This document shows positions 52,625 through 64,000 of a stretch of DNA of 64,000 nucleotides, in pieces. Origin of the DNA: Cymbomonas tetramitiformis. Its lineage: Eukaryota > Chlorophyta > Pyramimonadophyceae > Pyramimonadales > Pyramimonadaceae. The DNA is taken from positions 1 to 64,000 of the forward strand of contig LGRX02034927.1 of assembly GCA_001247695.2 (NCBI GenBank), in the 5' to 3' direction. A model generated the notes under the pieces. It saw only the letters and a program-made list of their open reading frames with translations, searched no databases and was not told the origin of the DNA. How positions within the stretch are numbered: the stretch's first letter is position 1; each line of letters starts with the position of its first letter. The position numbers and the translations under genes are program-made.

Positions 52625-55559
52625 GTGGGAGAGGATCGCCGGCGGGAGCTTCGGGGCCAGGCGCTTGAGCTGGATGCGAAGACGTTCGATGATGTAATGC
52701 GTAATTCGCCGCGGCCCTCGGGACCGGGCAGCTCTCAGTGGCGCTGGGAGCATATGTGGGCGGTCCATGCGGGCAGCTTCCGAGGACGACGCACTTGTGG
52801 GCTCCGAACTGTCATCGGAGGAAAGCTGACCAGGGCTCTTTCCCTTGGCTACCTTTGGGAGTTGACGCCACCCTCAGAGACATCTCCCGACCAACTGAGT
52901 CATCCGGTGTTCCCGGGCTCCAACCCACCAGGTACTCCTCTCTCTGGCAAGAGCCGACTGTTGTTATCATGCCCTGAGAAGCCTCGGCCCGACGCCGACA
53001 TCCCTTAGCAAACAGGTGTTGCAGCCGTGAGACTTGCAAGGTGACAACAGACCACGCTCGAAAGGCTAGGGCGCGGAGCTCGCGTTGTTGCGCTGCACGA
53101 TCCGCCCTGGTCTTCCAAGCAAACCAAACGCATCGCATGGTGGCGCGCTGGCGTGATGCTGTCCTTAAGCGGATCTCGCGCAGCCGCCATGACCATCGCT
53201 CCGCCTCAGTTTTCCAAGCAAGCCAAGCGAGACGCTTGGTTGCACGGCGGAATGCTGCTCGCGCACTCCATTGGCTGTAAGCTAATGAAAGCTGCAACAA
53301 AGGTTGCTCCCCTTGGGCCAGCTCAAATCCTCGGATTCCTCCTACTGGGTTCCTCCTAGGATTGATGAGGTTTACACTGGCCTCGTGCTCCTTGGGCGCC
53401 TCTGAGTACGACTGCAGGACTGTGACAAGCACGTCATCAAACAGGAGCAGCCTGTGATCTGAGTTCTCGAGGCGCTCAAGGGCACTGCTGAAGTTCTCGC
53501 TCACATGAGGGATCACGGATGGCGTCACAGAAGCTGACTCTGGGACTCGGCGAGCGAGCCCTTCATTGGCGCTGTTGCCGGACACCATGCAGAAAAGAAC
53601 TGCTGTTGGGTTAAGACCTCTCGCTGAGAGATCCGAATCTGACTCTGAACTAGCGTCCGACGCCGCCAGAGTTCCCCTCAAATTCGACCCTGAACTGACG
53701 CGATGAGCAATGGTGGACTGCGGGCGGCCCAGATTGGGGTTGCGGTGAAGGGAGGGGCGGATCTGGGGTCCACAGTGTTCAGGCGGCCCTAGACCGGCAC
53801 CCGGAATGGGTCTGTGTCAAGGCAGATGCCATGAATGTCTTCAATGAGGGGCACCATGAGGCAATGTTTGAGGCTATCGAGCGGGACTTCCCGGATCTGT
53901 GGGCATGGACGGACCTTTGTTATGGGGTGGATGCGAACCTGGAGTTTCGGCTGGGGGGCGTTGATGGCTCGGTGATGCGATTTGTCAAGTCGAAGGAGGG
54001 CACGCAACAGGGGGACCCACTGGGGCCACTTTACTTGGCTGCCCCGTTGCAGGTGGTGCTGGAGCGGGTTCAGGAGGGACACCCTAGCGTGGCCATCTTT
54101 GCCTACTTGGATGCCGCTTTCTTCCTGGGCCCTCCGGTTGAAGCGGCGCTCGCGTATGAGACTTATATGGAGGAGGCAGTGGCGATTGGCCTGGATATTC
54201 AGCCGGTGAAGTCAGGGGTGCCGGTGGGGAAGGCAGAGGCGGTCAGTGTGGAGATGTTGAAGAAGGTGGAGGAGTTATGTGGCATCGTGACCCTCTTGAA
54301 CAAGCTTGGGCATGCGCAGGCCCAGGGGCTCCTGCTTCGATCCTGTGCCCACCCGAGGTTGGGGTTCTGGCTGCGAGGTGTGCCGCCGGAGAGGAAGCAG
54401 GAGGCGGTTGAGGAGCATGACAGGAGGATGTAGGGGGCGTTGCGGGACTTGCTGCCTGGCGGTGGATTGGCGTGGCATTCTTGTGAGTTTGCCACCCTCC
54501 CGCATGGGATGGGCCTGACTAAGCCGGCGAGGGTGAGCAGTGCGGCCTGGCTTGGTGGGTTTGCGCAAGTCTGGGAGGATATGCGGGAGCTCTTTCCAAC
54601 AGTGACGGCGGGGACCGAGGACCTCGGGGCTGAGAGCGACTTGCCGTATGTAAATTCTTTGCAAGCGGCCATGCAGAAGGTGTCGGAGGCGATGGAGGTG
54701 ATTGGGGAGGCGAGGGGAGCAAATGAGCATTTGCCACCACAAGTGCCAAAGGCGGACGACGCCAAGAAGTTGAGTGATTACAGCAGGTCTCAAAAACGTG
54801 CCCAACGGGTCTATGCTGCTGTCCTCCACTCTGCGGATTGGCTTTGGCTGGCTGGGCACGTGGGGGTGTCTCGGCTCCCCTGGCTTTTCTCGGTGACCTA
54901 CAACAGCATTGGGCCTGCTTTCTTGAGGGGTGTTCCATGCTGCCCAGCCCTGGAGCTCAGTTCGGCGGAATACCGGGTGGCCCTGCGGCACATTCTTCAT
55001 GCGGAGCAGCCCCTCCTTGGCCAAGTGGAGGAGTGCCCCGATTGTGGAGGAGAGCGGGATCCCACCGGGACACACTTACTGGCATGCCGGGGGGGAGTGG
55101 GGCTGGGGGAGGAAATTGGTACTCTTTCATCCACCACAAACTGCAGAGGGTGCTGTTCGAGGTGGCCAAGTCTGCCTATCCCTTGGCGTCTGCATTGCAC
55201 GATGACTTCGCGGGCTACCTGACCTACTCACGGAATCATTGCACGGATGTGACAGTGCTGGATGCGGAGGGACCGGGCCAGCATGTGCTGCTTGATGTGG
55301 CCACGGCGCGGCCGATGTAAGACGCACACCTGGGAGCGGCCATGATGGCCCCCGGGGCGGCGGCGAAGAAGGTAGAGGAGAGCAAGGTGGCGACGTACGG
55401 GGATGTCCGCCCACATCACTTCATCCCCTTTGGGGTGGAGGTGTACGGTGGGTTGGGGCCTGCGGCGTATGGATTCCGAAGGAAGACGCAGCGGCGCTTC
55501 AGGGAGCGGCGGTGCATGGAGGCGAACGCGGAAGGGGGAGAGCCGGTGGATGGCAATGG

Positions 55560-55591
<32 letters not shown>

Positions 55592-57145
55592 CAGCGGCAC
55601 GTGGCGGGGTTGTGGGCTGGAAGGAGAAGTGGGTCCGGCTGCTTTCTTTCGCGCTTGCACGGGGGGTTGCAGGGCTGATCATCAGGCGGGCTGTAGGGAG
55701 ATGTCCAGCCGGAAGTGGGTGGCGTTGGGCTGGCGGAGGGCGTGTGAGAGGAGGCATGGGCCCGGACCTGGATCGGGGGGAGGCAGATCGACGGGAAGGG
55801 GCGGAGAGGTTGGCACTGATGGACAGAGCGTGGGAGGACGCGTTCGAGGAGACAGACTATGCCATGCAGGATGGGTCTGGCGGTGGGACGCAGGAATCTG
55901 AGGGAACGCAGCGTGAGCGGTCTCGGCAGGCTCCCGATGAGGCAGGCAAGGCAGGCGCGATGGCATCGAGGCTTTTAGAGAGCATGAAGGACGTGCGGCG
56001 GGAGGTGGAGCATCTGGGCACTGTGGGGGGTCAAGGAGGGGGCACCGCCGAGGCGCGATCTGGAGGGGCGCGGGCGGGCATAGTCGGGCTCAGCCAGGCG
56101 GCGTCAAGTGTCGAGGATATCTTGAATGAGTGGGATGACCTTTTGTCGCCGGGCGCGGGGAGTGGGGTCTGGACTCAGGAGCAGAGTGGGGCCTCGCCGG
56201 AGCAAGCAATGGCCTTGGCTGAGGGAGGGGTGGCCACCTTGATGGGGGCGAGCAGGCGGGTGGCCGGCCTTCTTGGGGGGATTGATGGCATGGGGGGAAC
56301 TGATGAGGATGACGGGGGAGATGTGGGGAGGTCCGCGGGTGGAGTTGACACACGCCGGGCCCCTCAGAGCCCAGGGGCCCATCCCGGCAGCGATGACCAC
56401 TTACAACAGGTTGCACGGCAGCATACGGCATCTCATCAGCTTCCGTGCCCACCGGGCGAGGTTGCTGGCCGTGCCGGAACTAACAGTGAGCAGCTGTCGG
56501 GAAGGCGACGACCGGGTGGTGAACTATCGGCCACCGGGAGGGCTTGGGACACACAGGCAACTGTGGGGATGGGACCCCAAGTAGGAACAGTGCGGCACGA
56601 CAGTTACAGCGCAAGTGTGGAGCGCATTGCTCAAGTTCGCGGCCACCTCGCAAGGCAATCAACGCAAGGGCTCCAGTCACGGGGAGTTGGTTCTGGGGGT
56701 CGAGGGCTACAGGCGCAAGTCGGTGGCGGATGCGCAAGTTTGGATGAGGGCAACCCAGTTTATCATTCTCAGCCCCTTGGGAAAGCGCTTGGGCATTCTG
56801 GCCGTGGCGTGGGTGGGCAAGCTCTCTTGAGATCAGGCTGTAGGGGGCAGCGGGGTGATGTGGGATGTGGGCTTGGTGGTGGAGGGGTGATTCGATTGGC
56901 GGAGGTGAGCCGGCTCCAGAGACACAACAGCAGTGCGCAGGCAGGAAGGACAGCCGCAGAAGGGCTCAGGTGGCCCAGTGAGGCTCAGGGAGCAGAGGGG
57001 TGGTCTTGCGCGTGGGCTTGGTGGTGGAGATATGGCTCACGCAGCTCGGGGGGCAGGGATGAACCGGATTCAGACACAAGGCGGCAGTGCGCTGGCGGTG
57101 CAGATGCAGAGGGGCTCGGGTGGCTCAGCGAGCCATACACTCGCT
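52625..57145 (+). pseudogene. LINE copy A: RT and endonuclease-like C terminus, broken
   Basis: Plus-strand frames make one non-LTR retrotransposon protein. 52640-52780 holds the pre-RT motif (SPRPSGPGSSQWRWEHMW). 53740-54433 holds the RT: DAMNVFNEGHHEAMFEAI, KEGTQQGDPLGPLYLA and AYLDAAFFLG, where the second Asp of YxDD is Ala. Further on come CPDCGGERDPTGTHLLAC, a zinc-finger-like motif, and TDVTVLD with LLDVATARP, which fit a restriction-like endonuclease. The C-terminal part (55342 on) has VRPHHFIPFGVEVYGG. Defects are TAG at 54431-54433, TAA at 55318-55320, a frame change near 55115 and an unrelated insertion at about 52780-53720. From 56150 on, the frames are low-complexity and shared with copies B and C. 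Confidence 0.75.
52812..53681 (-). CDS. Sfi1-like Trp-repeat ORF inside LINE copy A
   Basis: A 289-codon minus-strand frame that occupies the segment interrupting the RT. The middle shows spaced motifs RLAWLAWKTEAERW, RCVWFAWKTRADRA and ALAFRAWSVV about 30 residues apart, rich in Ala, Arg and Trp. This resembles the helical centrin-binding repeats of Sfi1-type proteins. The rest is Ser/Glu-rich. It is probably a captured gene piece; introns or truncation are possible and the call rests on three repeats. Confidence 0.35.
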   Translation of the reverse strand: MRGTLAASDASSESDSDLSARGLNPTAVLFCMVSGNSANEGLARRVPESASVTPSVIPHVSENFSSALERLENSDHRLLLFDDVLVTVLQSYSEAPKEHEASVNLINPRRNPVGGIRGFELAQGEQPLLQLSLAYSQWSARAAFRRATKRLAWLAWKTEAERWSWRLREIRLRTASRQRATMRCVWFAWKTRADRAAQQRELRALAFRAWSVVTLQVSRLQHLFAKGCRRRAEASQGMITTVGSCQREEYLVGWSPGTPDDSVGREMSLRVASTPKGSQGKEPWSAFLR

Positions 57146-57151
57146 GTATGA

Positions 57152-57322
57152 ACCCGAAGCCACAGGAGACCGCACTATGTACCCACGCCGGGGATCAAAG
57201 GATTCAGCACACACTTCGGGACACCTATCGGGATTCTCCGGAGATCACTAGTGAAGAATGGGACCCCCTAAGCCTGTGCGTGTATGCTTATCCTTGCGAC
57301 TCCTTTGGCATCACATAACCAG
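57152..57322 (+). repeat. LINE-tail-type repeat in reversed position
   Basis: Contains tatgtacccacgccggggat...ccccctaagcct as at 52195-52290, 61422-61518 and 62574-62664, followed by gtgtatgcttatccttgcga, which precedes the core in the other copies. Here the core follows the plus-strand LINE copy A in the orientation opposite to that at copies B, C and D. Confidence 0.8.
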
Positions 57323-60300
57323 ACAGGATCCTCGAACGGTGTGTGCGTGTGTGAAGGTAGATGAAGGCGGGCTGGAACAACGGGTTTTACATGCCATCGA
57401 CTTGCAAGTGCCAGGTGAGGGGCATACGCGCCATCGAGATTGCCAATAACAGCTGACAAATGTGACACACCATCGGATTTCAGGCGCAGGGTGACGGGCG
57501 TTACATGCCGTCAAAGTGCAGGCGCGAGGTGACATTCAGCCCCCACCACACGTTGCATTGCTTCACGCGTGCCTGATCGACGAAGCGTGGCAAGGCTGCA
57601 GCTGAGAGCAGGGCGATGAACTCCTGCAAGACCCTCATCCAGCCGCCGTTTCCATCAGGATTTGACGTCACGCATAGCTCAGAGAAGCTCGGCTGTGAAA
57701 GAGCGTTGCGCGTTCATCCAATATACATCAAAGGTGCCGATGCATCCCCGTGAGCGCTTTGCGAGCTGGGTCAGCGGAAGTGGTGTGCCGCGTGCTGCGT
57801 GGCGCTCGAGGGATAAAGGGGCAGAAGCAGCAGGGAGCCCGCAAATGGAGATCCTTGCTTTCGGGCCAAGGGATCCTATTGGCCATGAACTGTCCGATAG
57901 TAACCAGGCAAGATGTTGCTTTTGGGAAGGTGATGCAGTTGACCATGGTTCAAGCTACAGAGCGTCACCTTTAGGTCGGGTTCCCCGCCTCCTTCTGCTC
58001 CGTTATCTTGACGCCCATCTTCTACTGATGGTACACCCTCCAGCCCCTGCCACAGATAGCCGTGTGAATTTAGGATGACACAGGTGCGTCAGCCGGAGTA
58101 AGTCGAGGGTGGGCAAGGTGAGTATCCATATCGCCACGTCCTCGACGCACCGAAGTAGAGGCTGATTTGTGCTGTCAACTGTGAGATGAGCTCAAAAACA
58201 ACACTCCTGCTTACTTTGGCTTGCCCGGAAAAGAGAGTTTGCAGAAGATGCCTCAGGGAAGGGGAGGCTGCCAGCTCACCTGCTTCTGCCGCGCGCGCCT
58301 GGAAGGATCCTCGTCCACTTCCTCATCCACCGAGCTGGTAAGAGGTCGGGGCCGCTTGCGGGAGCCTTCTTCGCCCTGCTGCATGGAACCTTCCGCAGTG
58401 TGAAACACCGTGGCGAGGCAATGAAGGCGCAACTCGCGAGCCCCCGCGAGGGCAAGGGTGTGAGCCACGAAGCAACAAAACCGGCGTGTCGAGAGGCGTC
58501 CTGCGCGTCACCTGAGCCGGGGACTCAACTGGGAGGCCCCTCCATTGGAAGTACAATAGGTCGACGCCAGGAGAGGTCGAGCAGAGGTCCAGCTCCGCAT
58601 TCATCTGGCTGCAGAGCATCTCCTCTTGGGTCACCACTTCCGGAAGGGGGCATATCTGGCCGGAGCACTGAGAGAGGGCAAAGCCACCAAGTTGCACGCA
58701 GTCATGTTTCCAGCAAGGTGAGCCCCTTCTGCTCAAGACGTCGATGACACGAGTAAAAGCTGGTTGCACCGATTGGGCGGTTTGTGCACCTGTGCTACAT
58801 CTACCCCGCTGTCGTACGTGACATTCGTCGCAGAGTGAGGAGGGGCACGCGCAGAGCACTGTGGGCATGATGACGTGGCGGAGCGTGGATGATATCGCAG
58901 CCGCAGTGGGCGAAGTAGACTCTCTTGCAGGAGTGCGGCCAAGCGCTGTCACGCGACCCACAGCACTCGCACACCGTACCCACGTAGTGAGAACGAGCAG
59001 TGGAGACAAGCCGCGAAAGGACGTTCGCGGAGACAAAATGAACATATCGGAAATAATAGTAACACGACGAAATGATATAATACAATTCACCGGTGTTCAC
59101 ACAAAAAACGCTTTCGCTGCATCGCATTATTGCGCTAGAATTAGAGTTTCCATAAGGAACGACATTGGACGAACAGTTCACAATTGACTGCCTTGGACGG
59201 GCTGCGATGCATGCAAAGATGAGAAAACCTAAATCGAGTCCATGAGGCCCTCCGCGCTCGTTCCAAAGAAGGCCAGCGCTACAGCCTGGACGTACCGCTG
59301 CTCTAGCATCTACATTAGCACCGAGGAAGGCATCTACCTGCGAGCGTGCGCAGTTAGAGAATGTCAGATTTGACAGTGGATACATGGGATGCGTCTTGCG
59401 GGTGCAGAAACACAAACCATGGGCTGCATATCAGTGCGCTGAGCGGCCCTGAGCGTTCGACCGGAGGGTAGCAGCAGCGTTCATATGAAAGACAGTCCCC
59501 AAAGTACCTGGTCTTTCCAAGCATCCGTTATGCGCATCAATGCTGGCTGGGCTGAATAGACGTCAAAAAGCTTATGAAAATTGACAGCATTCTCGGGAAT
59601 TGTGTTAAGATAGTTTACGCTTTGAACGATTTGCTTATTCTTATCCTCCACAACAGATCTGAAAAATTTCAGGACGTCTGCCATGGTCTCCGCTGGATTA
59701 GTTCGGTCTCCGAAGAGCATAAAAAAGTAGTACAACCTCAAAGTGATAAGCGAAGTGATATGGCCGACGAGAGGGAATGCTCAGGATGAGTTCTTTGAGG
59801 ACCGTGACCCATGACATAAAAATGGTTTAGTATGTTCAGCTACAGTTTAAACATAAAATTATCCTCACGTGTGGAAGTGTTGAAGCTCAAGTGGAAATTT
59901 CAATGTAAAGCTCGTTTCGATCAACACCCGCAAAATGAAATGAGGAAACGTATGACAATAGTACTGTGGCTGCGAGAACTGGAAAACTTGTGGCTGTGTG
60001 ATAACTGGAGAATGCACAGAGCTCTAATATACTGGAAACTTGACCAACTTTTTACCAAACCCAGACCAGAGTCAGGCGGGGCAAGTGGCAATGCGAATGG
60101 CATATATCATGGCTCATAGGCTCGGCATCAAATAGCAACTCACACCCACGTCGAACATAAAAACGTATCCTAAATTAAGTTAGGGTTAGGGTTACGTTCA
60201 TGCTAACAAATCGGGACGGCTTTCTTTGCGTGATAGGGTGTCACCCGACCGATACGGTGGTTTCAAGTATGTTACTCTCTCATGTGAGGTCGTCTATTTG

Positions 60301-60363
60301 GCGCCTCTAACGTAAGGTAAGCGTGAATTTTTGTCGTGCGACAGCAGCTGAGCAGCAGTAAGT
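57323..60363. other. Mostly unannotated stretch, possible host exons on the minus strand
   Basis: No recognised gene. The best candidates on the minus strand are 58690-58525 (QLGGFALSQCSGQICPLPEV, ending at a possible donor gtgacg) and 58430-58290 (KRPRPLTSSVDEEVDEDPSR, ending at gtgagc), which could be neighbouring exons, and 59760-59481 (RLYYFFMLFGDRTNPAETM). A short ttagggttaggg stretch lies at 60180-60195. Confidence 0.3.
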
Positions 60364-60707
60364 ATGGAAACTTTGGAAGAAAAAGTCAGTGCCGCTGCGA
60401 AGCTCATTGTCGAGGCTGAAGGTCAAGTTGTTGCATTCACTGGCGCGGGAATATCGGTTGAAAGTGTGTCCACGTTTATTTGCCCTCCGAAAGTTTTGAG
60501 TGATCGGAGAGGACGGCAAATAAACAAAGCGCGTTCCTGCTTATGTCAATATCGCGCCGTGCAATTTCAGTTTTGAGTGTTTTCGCTATCTGCTTTCAGA
60601 GGTGTATTGTGCCGCAGTGGCCTCGGGTTGTGACCCTGAACCCCCAATTGTAGGTGGGATACCTGACTTCAGATCAGCTGGCGGATTGTGGACAAAGTAC
60701 GACCCAG
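60364..60707 (+). CDS. Sirtuin (Sir2-family deacylase), first two exons only
   Basis: Exon 1 is 60364-60463 and exon 2 is 60654-60707, joined by a phase-1 GT-AG intron that splits a Ser codon. The joined protein starts METLEEKVSAAAKLIVEAEG and contains VAFTGAGISVES and GIPDFRSAGGLWTKYDP, the NAD-binding GAGxSxxxGIPDFR signature of NAD-dependent protein deacylases. The GLWxKYDP ending is like bacterial and archaeal-type sirtuins. Exon 2 ends in a good donor (gtaggt), but I found no later exon (catalytic HG, zinc cysteines) before the LINE copies begin at about 61364. The gene is thus either truncated or has a very long intron filled with LINEs. Confidence 0.75.
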
Positions 60708-61310
60708 GTAGGTATCATTCGATAATCGTGCTTCACTCTGACTATGTGAACAAAGTACAACCCCGTGGGGCAACGGGTCAGTTTTGCGGGCTACCTTATT
60801 CCCGCGCGGAGCTCGCGATCCCCACACAGAAGTGCGAGGGGCGAAAATCCCCAAAGACCCTGCATTCTGAGACGGTCTGGGGGCTTACAAAGTCTCGGTG
60901 CTGAAAGTATTCGGCTCGCCTGTTGAAGTCGTATCCAGTAACTTTGCTTTGCCCTCGAAAAACGTGCAGCGGCTCGAGCAGCGGCTCGAGCAGTGGCTCG
61001 GCTTTTGAGGTCGCGGGACTTGCCTTTGTCTGCAACAGAACTGTACTGCTCGATGGACGTTTTTGAAGAACAGCCAGAGCTCTTCTGGTAAAATCAATGA
61101 GGCTCATAATGCAGTTTGCCTCACGCCCTTATATATGCCCTGAAGGTCCACCTTGATTTAAATTGTGGCCTTGGACTGAACTCCTGACGAGTTGTTGCGC
61201 ATCCCTCCCTATTTTATCACGTCACCTGTCGTGACCAAGGTGCCTGCCGTGTTTAGCAACCACAGCTCATCTCAACACAGTATCGTTTCGATTAGACACG
61301 CAGTAGAATT
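60708..61310. other. Downstream of sirtuin exon 2, no feature
   Basis: Intron or degraded DNA. It contains a short repeat cggctcgagcag (60970-60993) and no recognisable sirtuin exon. Confidence 0.4.
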
Positions 61311-61376
61311 ATATGTGTGTGTGTGAGTGCTTATCCTTGGATTATATGTGCGTGCGTGTGAGTGTGTGTATGCTTA
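61311..61376. repeat. TG-rich microsatellite at the LINE 3' end
   Basis: tgtgtgtgtgtgag and gtgcgtgcgtgtgagtgtgtg tracts precede gcttatccttgcgaatcc. Read on the minus strand, this is an (AC)n tail following the LINE terminal sequence; a shorter tract does the same at 62511-62525. Confidence 0.8.
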
Positions 61377-62510
61377 TCCTTGCGAATCCTTTGGCACCCC
61401 GTAGCCACAGGAGACTGCACTATGTACCCACGCCGGGGATCAAAGGATTCAGCACACACTTCGGGACACCTATCCGGATTCTCCGGAGCTCACTAGTGAA
61501 GAATGGGACCCCCTAAGCCTCGCTGAGCCACCCGAGCCCCTCTGCATCTGCACCGCCAGCGCACTGCCACCTTGTGCCTGAAGCCGGTTCATCCCTGCCC
61601 CCCGAGCTGCGCGAGCCATATCTCCACCACCAAGCCCACGCGCAAGACCACCCCTCTGCTCCCTGAGCCTCACTGGGCCACCTGAGCCCCTCTGCGGCTG
61701 TCCTGCCGGCGCACTGCTGCTGTGTCTCTGGAGCCGGCTCACCCCCGCCAATCGAGCCACCCCTCCACCACCAAGCCCACACCCCACATCACCCCGCTGC
61801 CGCCTACAGCCTGGTCTCAAGAGAGCTTGCCCACCCACGCCACGGCCAGAATGCCCAAGCGCTGTCCCAAGGGGCTGAGAATGATAAACTGGGTTGCCCT
61901 CATCCAAACTTGCGCATCCGCCACCGACTTGCGCCTGTAGCCCTCTACCCCCAGCACCAACTCCCCGTGACTGGAGCCCTTGCGCTGATTGCCTTGCGAG
62001 GTGGCCGCGAACTTGAGCAATGCGCTCCACACTTGCGCTGTAACTGTCACGCCGCACTGTTCCTACTTGGGGTCCCATCCCCACAGTTGCCTGTGTGTCC
62101 CAAGCCCTCCCGGTGGCCGATAGTTCACCACCCGGTCGTCGCCTTCCCGACAGCTGCTCACTGTTAGTTCCGGCACGGCCAGCAACCTCGCCCGATGGGC
62201 ACGGAAGCTGATGAGATGCCGTATGCTGCCGTGCAACCTGTTGTAAGTGGCCATCGCTGCCAGGATGGGCCCCCGGGCTCTGAGGGGCCCGGCGTGTGTC
62301 ATCTCCACCCGCGGACCTCCCCACATCTCCCCCGTCATCCTCATCAGTTCCCCCCATGCCATCAACCACCCCAAGAAGGCCGGCCACCCGCCTGCTCGCC
62401 CCCATCAAGGTGGCCACCCCTCCCTCAGCCAAGGCCATTGCTTGCTCCGGCGAGGCCCCACTCTGCTCCTGAGTCCAGACCCCACTCTCCGGGCCCGGCG
62501 ACAAAAGGTG
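61377..62510 (-). mobile_element. LINE copy B, 5'-truncated
   Basis: On the minus strand 62510-61519 matches copy A from about 56147 to 57138 (GSGVWTQEQSGASPEQAMAL onward), followed by the terminal tail (61518-61377) and the AC-rich tract. Everything upstream, including the RT, is missing, the usual outcome of incomplete target-primed reverse transcription. The long open frame is low-complexity Gly/Gln/Arg and continues into the tail. Confidence 0.8.
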
Positions 62511-64000
62511 TTTGTGTGTGTGTATGCTTATCCTTGCGAATCCTTTGGCACCCCGTAGCCACAGGAGACTGCACTATGTACCCACGCCGGGGATCAAAGG
62601 ATTCAGCACACACTTCGGGACACTCATCCGGATTCTGTGGAGCTCACTAGTGAAGAATGGGACCCCCTAAGCCTCGCTGAGCCACCCGAGCCCCTCTGTA
62701 TCTGCACCGCCAGCGCACTGCCACCTTGTGCCTGAAGCCGGTTCATCCCTGCCCCCCAAGCCGCGCGAGCCATATCTCCACCACTAAGCCCACGCGCAAG
62801 ATCACCCCTCTGCTTCCTGAGCCGCACTGGGCCGCCGGAGCCCCTCTGCGGCTGTCCTGCCGGCGCACTGCTGCTGTGTCTCTGGAGCCGGCTCACCTCC
62901 GCCAATCGAGCCACCCCTCCACCACCAAGCCCACACCCCACATCACCCCCCTGCCGCCTACAGCCTGGTCTCAAGAGAGCTTGCCCACCCACGCCATGGC
63001 CAGAATGCCCAAGCGCTGTCCCAAGGGTCTGAGAATGATAAACTGGGTTGCCCTCATCCAAACTTGCGCATCCGCCATCGACTTGCGCTTGTAGCCCTCT
63101 ACCCCCCGCACCAACTCCCCGTGACTGGAGCCCTTGCGCCGATTGCCTTGCGAGGTGGCCGCGAACTTGAGCAATGCGCTCCACACTGGCGTTGTAACTG
63201 TCACTCACGCCGCATTGTTTCTACTTGGGGTCCCATCCCCACAGTTGCCTGTGTGTCCCAAGCCCTCCCGGTGGCCGATAGTTCACCACCCGGTCGTCGC
63301 CTTCCCGACAGCTGCTCACTATTAGTTCCGGCACGGCCAGCAACCTCGCCCGATGGGCACGGAAGCTGATGAGATGCCGTATGGCTGCCTTGAGGCCGCT
63401 TGGCTGAGCCCGCCTATGCCTGCCTGTGCCCCTCCAGATCGCGCCTCGGCGGTGCCCCCTTCTTGACCCTCCACAGTGCCCAGATGCTCCACCTCCCGCC
63501 GCACGTCCTCCATGCTCTCCAAAAGCCTCGATGCCATCGCGCCTGCCTCGTCTGCCTCATCGGGAGCCTGCCGAGACTGCTCACGCTGCGTTCCCTCAGA
63601 TTCCTGCGTCCCACCGCCAGACCCATCCTGCGTGGCATAGTCTGTCTCCTCGAGCGCGTCCTCCCACGCTCTGTCCATCAGTGCCAACCTCTCCGCCCCT
63701 TCCCGTCGGTTCGCCTCCCCCCGATCCAGGTCCGGGCCCATGCCTCCTCCCACACGCCCTCCGCCAGCCCAACGCCACCCACTTCCGGCCGGACATCGCC
63801 CTACAGCCCGCCTGATGATCAGCCCTGCAACCCCCCGTGCAAGCGCGAAAGAAAGCAGCCGGACCCACTTCTCCTTCCAGCCCACCGCCCCGCCACGTGC
63901 CGCTTCCTCGTCCTCGTCCTCGTCCTTGTCCCCATTGCCATCCACCTGCTCTCCCCCTTCCGCGTTCGCCTCCATGCACCGCCGCTCCCTGAAGCGCCTC
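62511..64000 (-). mobile_element. LINE copy C, internally deleted, runs off the window
   Basis: On the minus strand it matches copy A from about 55475 on: ERRCMEANAEGG, an Asp/Glu run, then GWKEKWVRLLSFALARGVAG. At about 63390 it jumps from GIGGLSQAAS to sequence equal to copy A 56416, a deletion of about 310 bp relative to A. It then runs to 62665, followed by the tail (62664-62526) and a short TG tract. It sits directly upstream of copy B in the same orientation, so B and C form a tandem pair. Confidence 0.8.

Noticed and set aside
55342..57318. A 658-codon single-gene protein
   Set aside because: It is the C-terminal part of the LINE protein plus repeated 3' sequence; the frame continues from upstream across one stop codon and is duplicated in copies B and C.

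Overview
This window is nuclear DNA of a photosynthetic eukaryote, most likely an alga. The signs are spliced genes with GT-AG introns (uroporphyrinogen decarboxylase in at least ten exons, a plastid-type DUF6816-like gene, the start of a sirtuin), two nuclear-type tRNA genes without encoded CCA, and a very heavy load of eukaryotic transposons and satellites. I cannot place the lineage from sequence alone.

Region 1 (1-31,783) is a nest of transposons. A satellite of about 480 bp (1-1856) abuts a 64-bp tandem repeat and a 1.2-kb LTR-like arm (1857-3085). That arm recurs inverted at 19308-20490. Between the arms lies a gag-like fragment, split by a complete, very young Ty3/gypsy element (3998-19265, minus strand). 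This element has 1,324-bp LTRs, a 5-bp target duplication, an initiator-Met-type primer binding site and a polypurine tract. Its polyprotein carries, besides protease, RT, RNase H, integrase and chromodomain, two methyltransferase-like domains: a phage-Dam-like N6-adenine type between RNase H and integrase, and a C5-cytosine-like domain at the C terminus. Each LTR also contains a long ORF of unknown function ending in a nuclear-localisation-like tail. Next to it are a decayed pol of a second gypsy family with the same C-terminal methyltransferase (20516-22395, minus) and a 3' fragment of the first family (22394-31783, plus). That fragment is interrupted by a Tc1/mariner-type MITE (22482-22987) and a full CACTA element (23538-31423) with a transposase gene, a second spliced gene and a perfect 29-bp hairpin.

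Region 2 (31,784-37,700) starts with a decayed element encoding a 2OG-Fe(II) dioxygenase-like domain and a glutamine-rich tail, followed by AT-rich noncoding DNA with minisatellites.

Region 3 (37,700-46,550) is the host-gene island: a DUF6816-like gene (minus), a divergent intergenic region, the uroporphyrinogen decarboxylase gene (plus), and a tRNA-Phe/tRNA-Met pair 5 bp apart.

Region 4 (46,550-64,000) is again repeat-rich: a 181-bp satellite, a possible gag fragment, 28-bp tandem repeats, and several damaged copies of a LINE in both orientations. Between the LINE copies lie the first two exons of a sirtuin and possible host exons.
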